NCBI GenBank assembly: GCA_958446945.1
Contig: CAUCYJ010000150.1
Location: forward strand, 1-6,287
Direction: 5' to 3'
Source: UBA9414 sp958446945
Lineage (GTDB): Bacteria > Bacillota > Clostridia > Lachnospirales > Lachnospiraceae
Length of the DNA stretch: 6,287 nucleotides
Made by a program: the position numbers and the translations under genes
Shown here: positions 1-5,158 of the stretch, piece after piece
Position numbering within the stretch: the first letter of the stretch is position 1
Layout of the letters: the number at the start of each line of letters is the position of its first letter
Notes under the pieces: generated by a model
Database searches by the model: none
Told to the model about the DNA's origin: nothing
Seen by the model: the letters and a program-made list of their open reading frames with translations, nothing else

Positions 1-229
1 TCCAGATTTGTGCCTCATTTATCTTATCAAGTACAGCTTCAACAATCTGTTCATCAGCTAATGAATCAGGTACTTTTTCATGTTCTGTTACATATTTTTT
101 GTATTCTTCATACACCCAGCCTGTAATCTTATCCTTCTGTTTCATCTTGAGATTACTAAACTTCTTGTTCATCTGTAAAAGCTGACCATCTATCTTTTTA
201 TGGATTTTTGTCTTCTTACTTTTCGCCAA
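1..229 (-). CDS. Unrecognised basic protein, N-terminal 76 codons only (runs off left edge)
   Basis: A reading frame starts with TTG at 229-227 and stays open for 76 codons to the window edge. The start is supported by a GGTGGGAG Shine-Dalgarno a few bases upstream and by the lack of an earlier in-frame start next to a binding site. The first 35 residues are very lysine-rich (it opens M-A-K-S-K-K-T-K), suggesting a nucleic-acid-binding or disordered basic tail. From about residue 36 it becomes a mixed acidic/hydrophobic helix-like region (GWVYEEYKKYV, then ADEQIVEAVLDKINEAQIW). No cysteine pairs, signal peptide or membrane segment are visible. I do not recognise the family. It lies downstream of the transporter terminator and so is probably a separate transcription unit. 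Confidence is high that it is coding and low on function. Confidence 0.75.
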   Translation of the reverse strand, partial: MAKSKKTKIHKKIDGQLLQMNKKFSNLKMKQKDKITGWVYEEYKKYVTEHEKVPDSLADEQIVEAVLDKINEAQIW

Positions 230-265
230 ATTTCTCCCACCTTTATATAATTAACAACTTTTGCT

Positions 266-304
266 AGTATAACGCATGTTTCGCATTTATCTTTTCACAT
301 TATA
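266..304 (-). promoter_or_regulatory. Candidate -10 boxes for the left-edge gene
   Basis: Two minus-strand -10-like hexamers precede the TTG-start gene: TATAAT at 304-299 and TATACT at 271-266. Neither has a convincing TTGACA-like box 16-18 bp upstream, so the choice is open. Both are preceded by GT (GTTATAAT and CGTTATACT), a context also seen at the two duplicated promoters in this window (CGTTATAAT), but no palindrome is present here. Confidence 0.3.
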
Positions 305-330
305 ACATCTATCATATTTATCTGCATGAA

Positions 331-467
331 CAAAGCGGACAAGTCCGCTTCAAACTCCCTGAATCCCTCAGTCTTTGAGGGACTTGTTACGCTTTGCGCG
401 CCAGATGCAGTCTGCTTTAGCAGACATATTCCACATGCATCTGGTCGCATCCTCGCGGAGCGTTTTT
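331..467 (+). other. Multi-hairpin intergenic element (candidate small RNA or dispersed repeat)
   Basis: This stretch is far more structured than the surrounding AT-rich DNA. On the plus strand 331-396 can fold as one rod: CAAAGCG 331-337 with CGCTTTG 390-396, CAAGTCC 340-346 with GGACTTG 380-386, TCAAA 350-354 with TTTGA 374-378, and CTGA 359-362 with TCAG 368-371. Alternatively it forms two local hairpins, 333-340/343-350 and 364-370/376-382. A second domain pairs 401-409 with 436-444 and 410-415 with 420-425, giving a 15-bp stem with one 10-nt bulge. A terminator-like hairpin follows directly at 446-467. Short frames cross it on both strands without ribosome binding sites, and the strong pairing explains the sequence better than coding does. 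No clear plus-strand promoter is visible. It could be a transcribed RNA or a multi-copy palindromic element. Confidence 0.5.
446..467 (+). terminator. Rho-independent terminator, plus strand
   Basis: CGC-(A bulge)-TCC, loop TCGC, GGA-GCG form a six-pair GC-rich hairpin (446-462), followed immediately by five T (463-467). The T tract is on the plus strand only. No plus-strand protein gene ends here, so it would terminate an RNA made from the 331-467 element. Confidence 0.5.
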
Positions 468-510
468 GCTTTATTGGAACATTACGGAGTAATTTCCTAT
501 AAAGCAAAAA
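463..510. repeat. Long inverted repeat joining two opposing terminators
   Basis: The 12-nt arm at 463-474 (TTTTTGCTTTAT) is the exact reverse complement of 499-510. Inside it GGAA 476-479 pairs with TTCC 494-497, and ATTAC 481-485 pairs with GTAAT 489-493 around a GGA loop. The result is 21 base pairs with one T/T mismatch and one bulged C. The outer arms coincide with the T tracts of the plus-strand terminator to the left and the minus-strand terminator to the right. Confidence 0.65.
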
Positions 511-544
511 AGGACAATTTATCTGAATTTCAGATAAGCTGTCC
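506..544 (-). terminator. Rho-independent terminator of the ABC transporter operon
   Basis: Read on the minus strand, GGACA/TGTCC arms (540-544 and 512-516) enclose a perfect 8-bp stem (537-530 with 526-519) and a 3-nt loop. Six T follow (511-506). It lies about 30 bp after the ATPase stop codon, the expected place for the end of that operon. Confidence 0.8.
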
Positions 545-573
545 CTTTTCTATCTACATGTTTTATATTTTTG

Positions 574-1296
574 CTATAATACTTTCGCAAGAAAACTTTT
601 TGTTCTCTCATGTTCCGGCTGTTCAAACAGCTCTTTCGGCGGTCTGTCTTCCACAATCGTTCCATGATCCATAAATATAACACGGTTACTCACATTTTTG
701 GCAAATCCCATCTCATGTGTTACGACAATCATTGTCATTCCCTCTTTTGCAAGAGAACGCATAACTTCCAACACTTCTCCGACCATTTCCGGATCCAAAG
801 CAGAGGTTGGCTCATCAAATAACATCACTTCCGGATTCATTGCCAATGCACGCGCAATTGCCACGCGCTGTTTCTGTCCACCAGATAATTTATTCGGATA
901 GGTATCCGCCTTATCCTCCAGTCCTACCCTTTTCAAAAGCTCTACTGCTTTTTTATCCGCTTCCTCTTTTGTCCATTTCTGGAGGCGTACTGGTGCAAGC
1001 TTGATATTTTCTTTCACTGTCATGTTCGGAAATAAATTAAAATGCTGAAATACCATACCAAGATTCGCCCGAAACGCATCTAAATCTAACCCTGGTTTCA
1101 ATATATCCTTTCCGTTAATAAGAATCTCTCCTGCATCAGGCTGTTCCAGTAAATTAATACACCTCAAAAATGTAGATTTTCCGGAGCCAGAAGGTCCAAT
1201 GACACAAACACATTCGCCTCTTGTTATTTCAATATTTACACCGTTTAATACATGGTTATTTCCGAACGATTTTTCCAAATTATGAATCTTAATCAC
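574..1296 (-). CDS. Polar amino acid ABC transporter, ATP-binding protein (GlnQ/ArtM/HisP type)
   Basis: This cytoplasmic ATPase powers an amino-acid importer. At 240 residues it has the usual length of the family. Visible motifs in order are Walker A GPSGSGKS (34-41), Q-loop Gln84, signature LSGGQ (137-141), Walker B with VMLFDEP (157-163), D-loop SALD (165-168) and switch His194; all ATPase residues are intact. The start is GTG at 1296-1294, chosen because it gives the family N-terminus (MIKIHNLEKSFG) and because AGGAGG lies 10 nt upstream at 1312-1307. The first 8 bases overlap the end of the fused binding protein-permease gene, so the two are translationally coupled and surely form one transporter. 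It stops with TAG and is followed by a terminator. Family sequence alone does not fix the substrate beyond polar amino acids or close analogues. Confidence 0.95.
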   Translation of the reverse strand: MIKIHNLEKSFGNNHVLNGVNIEITRGECVCVIGPSGSGKSTFLRCINLLEQPDAGEILINGKDILKPGLDLDAFRANLGMVFQHFNLFPNMTVKENIKLAPVRLQKWTKEEADKKAVELLKRVGLEDKADTYPNKLSGGQKQRVAIARALAMNPEVMLFDEPTSALDPEMVGEVLEVMRSLAKEGMTMIVVTHEMGFAKNVSNRVIFMDHGTIVEDRPPKELFEQPEHERTKSFLAKVL

Positions 1297-2779
1297 TTTC
1301 CTTCAGCCTCCTCTCAAATTTTCCAAGCAGAATCGACAATACTTTTACAATCAGATAATATACGATACCTGCTGCCAATAAAGGGATAAACATCTGATAA
1401 GTACGTGATGATACATAACTAGCTGCCTTGGTAAGATCAACAATTCCTACATAGCCTAAAATGGATGTTTCTTTGATCAACTGGATAAATTCATTTCCCA
1501 TGGCAGGAAGAATATTTTTTACTGCCTGCGGAATCACAACAAAACGCATTGTATCATTATAACTAAGACCCAGGGAACGTCCCGCCTCAGACTGTCCTTT
1601 ATCTATTGCCTGAATGCCACCGCGAATCACTTCAGAAACATAAGCACCACTGTTAATTCCAAAACTTACCACTGCAGCAATATATCCCAAACGACTATGG
1701 AAAACTGCAAAATATACAATCATCAGCTGTAGTACTGATGGCGTTCCTCGAATCACATCTACATAGAAAGCCGCAACAGAAGAAGCAAGCGTTCTTTTTC
1801 CTCTATTGTCGGCATTGATACGTATAATTGCAACCAGTAATCCAAGAATCACACCTATCAATACGGAAAGCAAGGATACGATTAATGTCGTACCAAGACC
1901 ATTTGCATAGTATTTCCATCGATTATCCTGTACAAAAATAAACTTCAGAGTTCCGATAAAGCCATCTTCTTCCTGTGTGGCTATGATCTGTTCGCTCTCT
2001 TCTCCTGAAAAATACTTTGCATACAAAGTATCATAGGTTCCATTTTCTTTTACCTTGGCAAGACCATCATTAATCAACTCTGTTATTTCGGTGTTACCTT
2101 TTTCAATACAAAATACAGTATCTTCTTCGGTTCCCTTCACCGGGACTGCTTCAATCCCATCGGTCTGTTTGCAAAAAATCTCTGCGATGATCGTATCAAT
2201 GATCACAGCATCTGCGCCTTTATTCTTTAGTTCCATAATTGCACTGGAGGCATTTTTAAAACGCTTTACTGTCGCATCCTCTACTACACCATAGTCTGTA
2301 TTTTCACCCGATGCGATCATATCACTTTGGGATCCTTCCAATACAGCAATCGTCCTTCCTTTTATGTCTGAAAAATCAGTATATTTCTCATCTGTCCTAT
2401 ATACAAGGCTCTGGGATCCCGAATAGTATACATCTGAAAAATCTACGCTCTTTGCTCTTTCTTCCGTAGGTGCAATTGAAGCCGCGATTGCCTCAATATC
2501 TCCTGCTTCAATAGACCCAAGCAATGAATCAAAAGGTAGATCTACCCACTTCACTTCAAATCCAGCCTCTTTGGCAATAGCATTCATCAGTTCAATATCA
2601 AATCCTGTAAGATTTCCGTTGCTGTCAAGATACTCAAATGGTGCATATTCTGCATTTGTTCCGATTGCAACCATTCTCTTTTCGTCTGCATAAGCATGCA
2701 TCGGTATTTGAATTATGATGATCATCATCAAGAAACATACAATTACTCTGTGCAGCCAGTATTTCCTGTCCATCTTCAT
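1289..2779 (-). CDS. Fused amino-acid substrate-binding protein and ABC permease
   Basis: One 496-residue chain carries both the ligand receptor and the membrane channel of an amino-acid importer. Residues 1-31 are a signal/anchor segment (hydrophobic 12-27, AYA before Asp32) without a lipobox cysteine. Residues about 36-258 form an SBP_bac_3 domain. It keeps Arg108 (in TEERAKSVDFS) and Asp195, the positions that in this family hold the ligand's alpha-carboxylate and alpha-amino group. Residues about 293-492 are a HisM/GlnP-type permease with hydrophobic segments near 296-320, 347-378 and 464-485, and the EAA loop EAG...G at 398-404 that contacts the ATPase. The start has AGGAGG six bases upstream (2791-2786). 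Fusions of this kind are well known in Firmicutes. Intact alpha-amino-acid contacts would also suit a side-chain-modified amino acid such as epsilon-fructoselysine, but that is inference. Confidence 0.93.
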   Translation of the reverse strand: MKMDRKYWLHRVIVCFLMMIIIIQIPMHAYADEKRMVAIGTNAEYAPFEYLDSNGNLTGFDIELMNAIAKEAGFEVKWVDLPFDSLLGSIEAGDIEAIAASIAPTEERAKSVDFSDVYYSGSQSLVYRTDEKYTDFSDIKGRTIAVLEGSQSDMIASGENTDYGVVEDATVKRFKNASSAIMELKNKGADAVIIDTIIAEIFCKQTDGIEAVPVKGTEEDTVFCIEKGNTEITELINDGLAKVKENGTYDTLYAKYFSGEESEQIIATQEEDGFIGTLKFIFVQDNRWKYYANGLGTTLIVSLLSVLIGVILGLLVAIIRINADNRGKRTLASSVAAFYVDVIRGTPSVLQLMIVYFAVFHSRLGYIAAVVSFGINSGAYVSEVIRGGIQAIDKGQSEAGRSLGLSYNDTMRFVVIPQAVKNILPAMGNEFIQLIKETSILGYVGIVDLTKAASYVSSRTYQMFIPLLAAGIVYYLIVKVLSILLGKFERRLKESD

Positions 2780-2820
2780 GGCACTCCTCCTACCTGTATC
2801 TTTCGTTATTTATGAAATGT

Positions 2821-2849
2821 ACTATATCATATTATAACGTTATATTCAA
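2821..2849 (-). promoter_or_regulatory. Promoter of the ABC transporter operon with 12-bp palindrome
   Basis: The minus strand carries a consensus TATAAT at 2836-2831 whose first bases are part of the palindrome TATAACGTTATA (2833-2844). An alternative pairing is TTGAAT (2849-2844), a 17-bp spacer and TATAGT (2826-2821), which places the palindrome inside the spacer. Either way a protein on the palindrome would cover the polymerase site, as an operator does. The block 2825-2846 is identical to 3753-3774 upstream of the esterase gene. Confidence 0.6.
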
Positions 2850-2883
2850 TCGTTTTACGCTTTACTGTTTTATTTTTGTATAA

Positions 2884-2913
2884 TTTTACCAATTTAACGT
2901 GTTACATTTTGTT
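2884..2913 (-). promoter_or_regulatory. Upstream element shared with the esterase promoter (copy 1)
   Basis: This block matches 3811-3840 at 26 of 30 positions, and it lies 38 bp from the end of the shared core block, against 37 bp in the other copy. From the TATAAT it would sit around -60 to -90, a usual place for an activator site. It includes TAAC-GT-GTTA (2895-2904), a spaced version of the half-sites in the core palindrome, although copy 2 keeps only the right half. Confidence 0.5.
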
Positions 2914-2944
2914 GAAATGAGCACAATCATTTTTTAATATTGCT

Positions 2945-3598
2945 TCAGAAACATTCATCTGCTTCTTTATTTTTGATTATTAATGCTATTGCTTCCGCAA
3001 GTATTCTATGTCCTTCCTCTGTAAAATGAATTCCATCACAGCCTATGCACTCCGCTCCAAGTACATCTCGTGCACTCAAAAATTCTGCATGATGAAGTGC
3101 CGCAATACTTCTATATTCTTCCGTCAGTCCGCCTGCCTTTTGCGCAGACTCTGCTGTAAATTCTATCCAGTCTTTTTTAGGATATAAATCTGCCGGTGCG
3201 ATAACTATTTTTTCAGGAGTCTGACTTTTTCGTCTGCATGTTTCCTCTATCTTCAGCAGTACTTCATCCAATCCATATCCAATCTCTACTGTATTCACTC
3301 CATAGCGTGTTTTTGTATCATTTGTTCCTAACATAACAATGATATAATCCAAAGGAAATTGTGAGATCAGACATGGATACAGATAATCCAGGGCAGATGT
3401 TCCCGGTTCAATTTTATCTGTAAAGGCAGTTGTCCTTCCATTCATTCCCTCTTCGATCACTTCATAGTTTTCCCCAAGCATCTGTGCAAGCTTTCCCGTC
3501 CAGCGCACATTTTTTTCATATCGTTCCCCACTGCCTGGTATATATCCCCAGGTATTTGAATCTCCAATACAAAGTATTCTTTTTCCCATTCCGCTCAT
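2945..3598 (-). CDS. SGNH/GDSL-type hydrolase (esterase/arylesterase-like)
   Basis: A 217-residue protein of the SGNH hydrolase fold, predicted to cleave ester (acyl or acetyl) bonds. The four family blocks are visible: GDSNTWG with nucleophile Ser14, GMNGRT with Gly51 (block II), GTND with Asn93 (block III), and DGIHF with Asp188 and His191 of the catalytic triad (block V). There is no signal peptide, so it should act in the cytoplasm. The GDSNTWGY form recalls the arylesterase/perhydrolase-like branch; the substrate cannot be told from sequence. The longest frame starts at 3598, but AAGGA (3603-3599) touches that ATG. Met4 at 3589-3587 has better spacing (9 nt) and gives the compact N-terminus MGKRILCIGDSN, so it is the more likely start. 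The gene has its own promoter region. No clear terminator separates it from the transporter genes, so read-through is possible. Confidence 0.88.
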   Translation of the reverse strand: MSGMGKRILCIGDSNTWGYIPGSGERYEKNVRWTGKLAQMLGENYEVIEEGMNGRTTAFTDKIEPGTSALDYLYPCLISQFPLDYIIVMLGTNDTKTRYGVNTVEIGYGLDEVLLKIEETCRRKSQTPEKIVIAPADLYPKKDWIEFTAESAQKAGGLTEEYRSIAALHHAEFLSARDVLGAECIGCDGIHFTEEGHRILAEAIALIIKNKEADECF

Positions 3599-3603
3599 TC
3601 CTT
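3599..3603 (-). promoter_or_regulatory. Ribosome binding site favouring Met4 of the esterase
   Basis: AAGGA on the minus strand directly abuts the first ATG (3598-3596), too close for efficient initiation. It stands 9 nt before the in-frame ATG at 3589-3587. The shorter product would have 214 residues. Confidence 0.5.
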
Positions 3604-3663
3604 CTTCGATAATCCAACTATTTTAATATCATTCTTTGTGTAGCTTTTCTTATTGTTATGCTC

Positions 3664-3691
3664 CACAGCTATCTGTGAATATAACATTCAC
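3664..3691 (-). promoter_or_regulatory. Two mutually exclusive hairpins in the esterase leader
   Basis: The predicted 5' untranslated region of the esterase is about 150 nt. In it, GTGAAT/ATTCAC (arms 3691-3686 and 3680-3675, 5-nt loop) and CACAG/CTGTG (arms 3677-3673 and 3668-3664, 4-nt loop) share bases 3675-3677, so only one can form at a time. No T tract follows directly, so any control would act on translation or stability rather than termination. Confidence 0.35.
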
Positions 3692-3730
3692 GGCTTTTAT
3701 GAGCACTTTCTCTTAAACCGTTTTATATGT

Positions 3731-3742
3731 TAATACGTATTA
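3731..3742. repeat. Perfect 12-bp palindrome TAATACGTATTA
   Basis: A second ACGT-centred palindrome lies 30 bp centre to centre (about three helical turns) from the palindrome at 3761-3772. It falls just downstream of the expected esterase transcription start. It is absent from the transporter promoter, where only a CGTTAT half-site appears near 2804-2809. Confidence 0.45.
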
Positions 3743-3752
3743 TGATATAATC

Positions 3753-3777
3753 TATCATATTATAACGTTATATTAGA
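3753..3777 (-). promoter_or_regulatory. Promoter core of the esterase gene, copy of the transporter promoter
   Basis: Bases 3753-3774 are identical to 2825-2846. The minus strand reads TATAAT at 3764-3759, overlapping the palindrome TATAACGTTATA (3761-3772). The -35 position is poor (TCTAAT at 3777-3772 corresponds to TTGAAT of the other copy), which suggests dependence on an activator. Confidence 0.55.
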
Positions 3778-3810
3778 TACGATCGGTTCTTATTTTTTAA
3801 CTTTATGCAG

Positions 3811-3840
3811 TTTTACCAGTTTGATGTGTTAAATTTTGTT
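3811..3840 (-). promoter_or_regulatory. Upstream element shared with the transporter promoter (copy 2)
   Basis: This 30-base block differs from 2884-2913 at four positions. It begins with TTTTACCA and ends with ATTTTGTT on the plus strand. It ends 12 bp short of the yjbQ stop codon, and no terminator is visible between them, so transcripts from the upstream operon may read through the esterase promoter. Confidence 0.5.
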
Positions 3841-3852
3841 TAATGCTACAAT

Positions 3853-4281
3853 TTATTCTCCAAAAATCTCCACATATACTCTTCGTGTCTGAGGTCCGTC
3901 AAATTCTACAAGATAAATATCCTGTGCACCACCACAGACTATTTTTCCATTAACCACCGGGAACATACAATGATTTCCACATAGCAGACTCTTGATATGA
4001 CCTGTCGAATTATTTCCTGTTGCACCATAGCTTGGCAGGAAATGGGCATGCATATAATCGGCTTCGAGAGGGACAATTCTTGTAAGGGTATCTGCAATAT
4101 CCCATTCTACACAAGGGAGTCCTTCATTCACCATAATTCCGGTTGTTGTATGGGCTGTAAGGACGAGAACCGCTCCGTTTTTTACCGGACTATTTTTAAC
4201 AATCTCATGTACCTCTTCTGTAATCATATGGAATTCTTCCGGTTTATGGCTCATCCATTCAATTGTATGTAAATCTACCAT
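3853..4281 (-). CDS. yjbQ: YjbQ/UPF0047 family protein
   Basis: A 142-residue protein with the size and motifs of the YjbQ/UPF0047 fold. It has HTTTGIMVNE with His44 and Glu53, a central His95 in GNNSTGHIKSLLCGN (89-103), and the C-terminal IYLVEFDGPQTRRVYVEIFG strand pair. The family is annotated as 'secondary thiamine-phosphate synthase' from in vivo suppression data, but its true reaction is unsettled. This copy has GGAQ at 117-120 where many members have GTWQ, suggesting a divergent subgroup. The ATG overlaps the end of the amidohydrolase gene by 7 bases (ATGGTAG), so translation is coupled and the proteins are likely to work together. It is the last gene of the kinase operon. Confidence is high for the family and low for the reaction. 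Confidence 0.88.
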   Translation of the reverse strand: MVDLHTIEWMSHKPEEFHMITEEVHEIVKNSPVKNGAVLVLTAHTTTGIMVNEGLPCVEWDIADTLTRIVPLEADYMHAHFLPSYGATGNNSTGHIKSLLCGNHCMFPVVNGKIVCGGAQDIYLVEFDGPQTRRVYVEIFGE

Positions 4282-5135
4282 TCTTCCGTCTCCTCTCCTA
4301 AAAAGCGCAATGCATTTTTATAATAGATTCCTTCACGTGCGTAATCTCTCATTGGTATTTTTTCCAGTGCACGAAGAATTTTAAACTGCCGGAACCTCGG
4401 ACCATTTGACGCAAACATAATCTGTCTGTATAATGCCCGGTCTACCCATAGCGGTCCCATATCCACTGTAAAAAGTCTTGCTATTGACTCCTCCGGAGAA
4501 TCCAGGTAGAGCACAGAAGTGTCTGTATACACATTTGGATATTTAATCATCAGCATAACCATTTCCCTTACAAATGGCCACGCAAAATGAGCCAGGCACA
4601 TACGCAGCTGCGGGTATCTGATTGCTACCCGTTCAAACTTCAGCGGATACGCATATTCTGTAATCGTATTAGGCTCCCAGCTTAACCCTGCATGAAATAT
4701 GATTGGTCTGTTATATCTGATACATAGTTCATAAATTGGATTCATAATTGGATCATCCGGAAAAAACTTCTGTTTTGCAGGATTTAATTTTAATCCTTTC
4801 AGTTCAAGATCCCTAAATGCATGCTCAAGAACTTCCAGTGCATCCTCCCGGTGCGGGTCAACACTCGCAAATCCGATAAAGCGTTCCGGATGGTCTTTTA
4901 CAAGCACGGCGATCTGATCATTTGTCACAATCTGTCCACCTTCTGTTGTTGTAACGTCTAAAGGCAGCAGCGCCGCTTTGTCCACATGGGCGTAATCCAT
5001 CTCTGCAAACATTTCATCATATCCGTATGGAGACTGTTTAAATACTCCAAATGCATTTTTCCTGAATTCCAATTCTTCTTTGTCTTTACAGACTGCCTCA
5101 TAAAAAATTGGATGAATGTGCATATCTATAATCAT
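4275..5135 (-). CDS. Amidohydrolase-2 family (COG2159-like) TIM-barrel protein
   Basis: A 286-residue metal-dependent hydrolase or decarboxylase-like protein. The N-terminal metal motif HIH is at residues 6 and 8 (MIIDMHIHP). Further ligands follow at His148 (IIFHAGLSWEP) and His183 (LAHFAWPF), with KGLKLNP at 113-119, all typical of the Amidohydro_2 group. The segment that usually reads GSDxP reads ASNGP, so the acidic metal/catalytic residue is Asn244. That change may alter or abolish ordinary hydrolase chemistry. The start is backed by AGGAG 10 nt upstream (5150-5146). It begins 23 bp after the kinase stop and overlaps yjbQ, placing it in the middle of the operon. Substrate unknown; hydrolysis of an amide or lactone made by the pathway is a guess. 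Confidence 0.88.
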   Translation of the reverse strand: MIIDMHIHPIFYEAVCKDKEELEFRKNAFGVFKQSPYGYDEMFAEMDYAHVDKAALLPLDVTTTEGGQIVTNDQIAVLVKDHPERFIGFASVDPHREDALEVLEHAFRDLELKGLKLNPAKQKFFPDDPIMNPIYELCIRYNRPIIFHAGLSWEPNTITEYAYPLKFERVAIRYPQLRMCLAHFAWPFVREMVMLMIKYPNVYTDTSVLYLDSPEESIARLFTVDMGPLWVDRALYRQIMFASNGPRFRQFKILRALEKIPMRDYAREGIYYKNALRFLGEETEEW

Positions 5136-5158
5136 TGTACATATTCTCCTTTTTGATT

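Noticed and set aside
295..507. 70-codon minus-strand frame, and an overlapping 99-codon plus-strand frame at 375-674
   Set aside because: Neither has a ribosome binding site, both cross the dense hairpins and terminators of the intergenic element, and the plus frame runs into the ATPase gene on the other strand. Structure explains the sequence better.
2916..2936. Plus-strand AATGA/TCATT hairpin followed by T residues
   Set aside because: The stem is only five AT-rich pairs and there is no plus-strand gene to terminate.
3430..3612. Plus-strand 60-codon frame, and similar plus frames at 610-1004, 2055-2294, 3997-4272 and 5616-5852
   Set aside because: All are antisense shadows of well-supported minus-strand genes, without ribosome binding sites or motifs.
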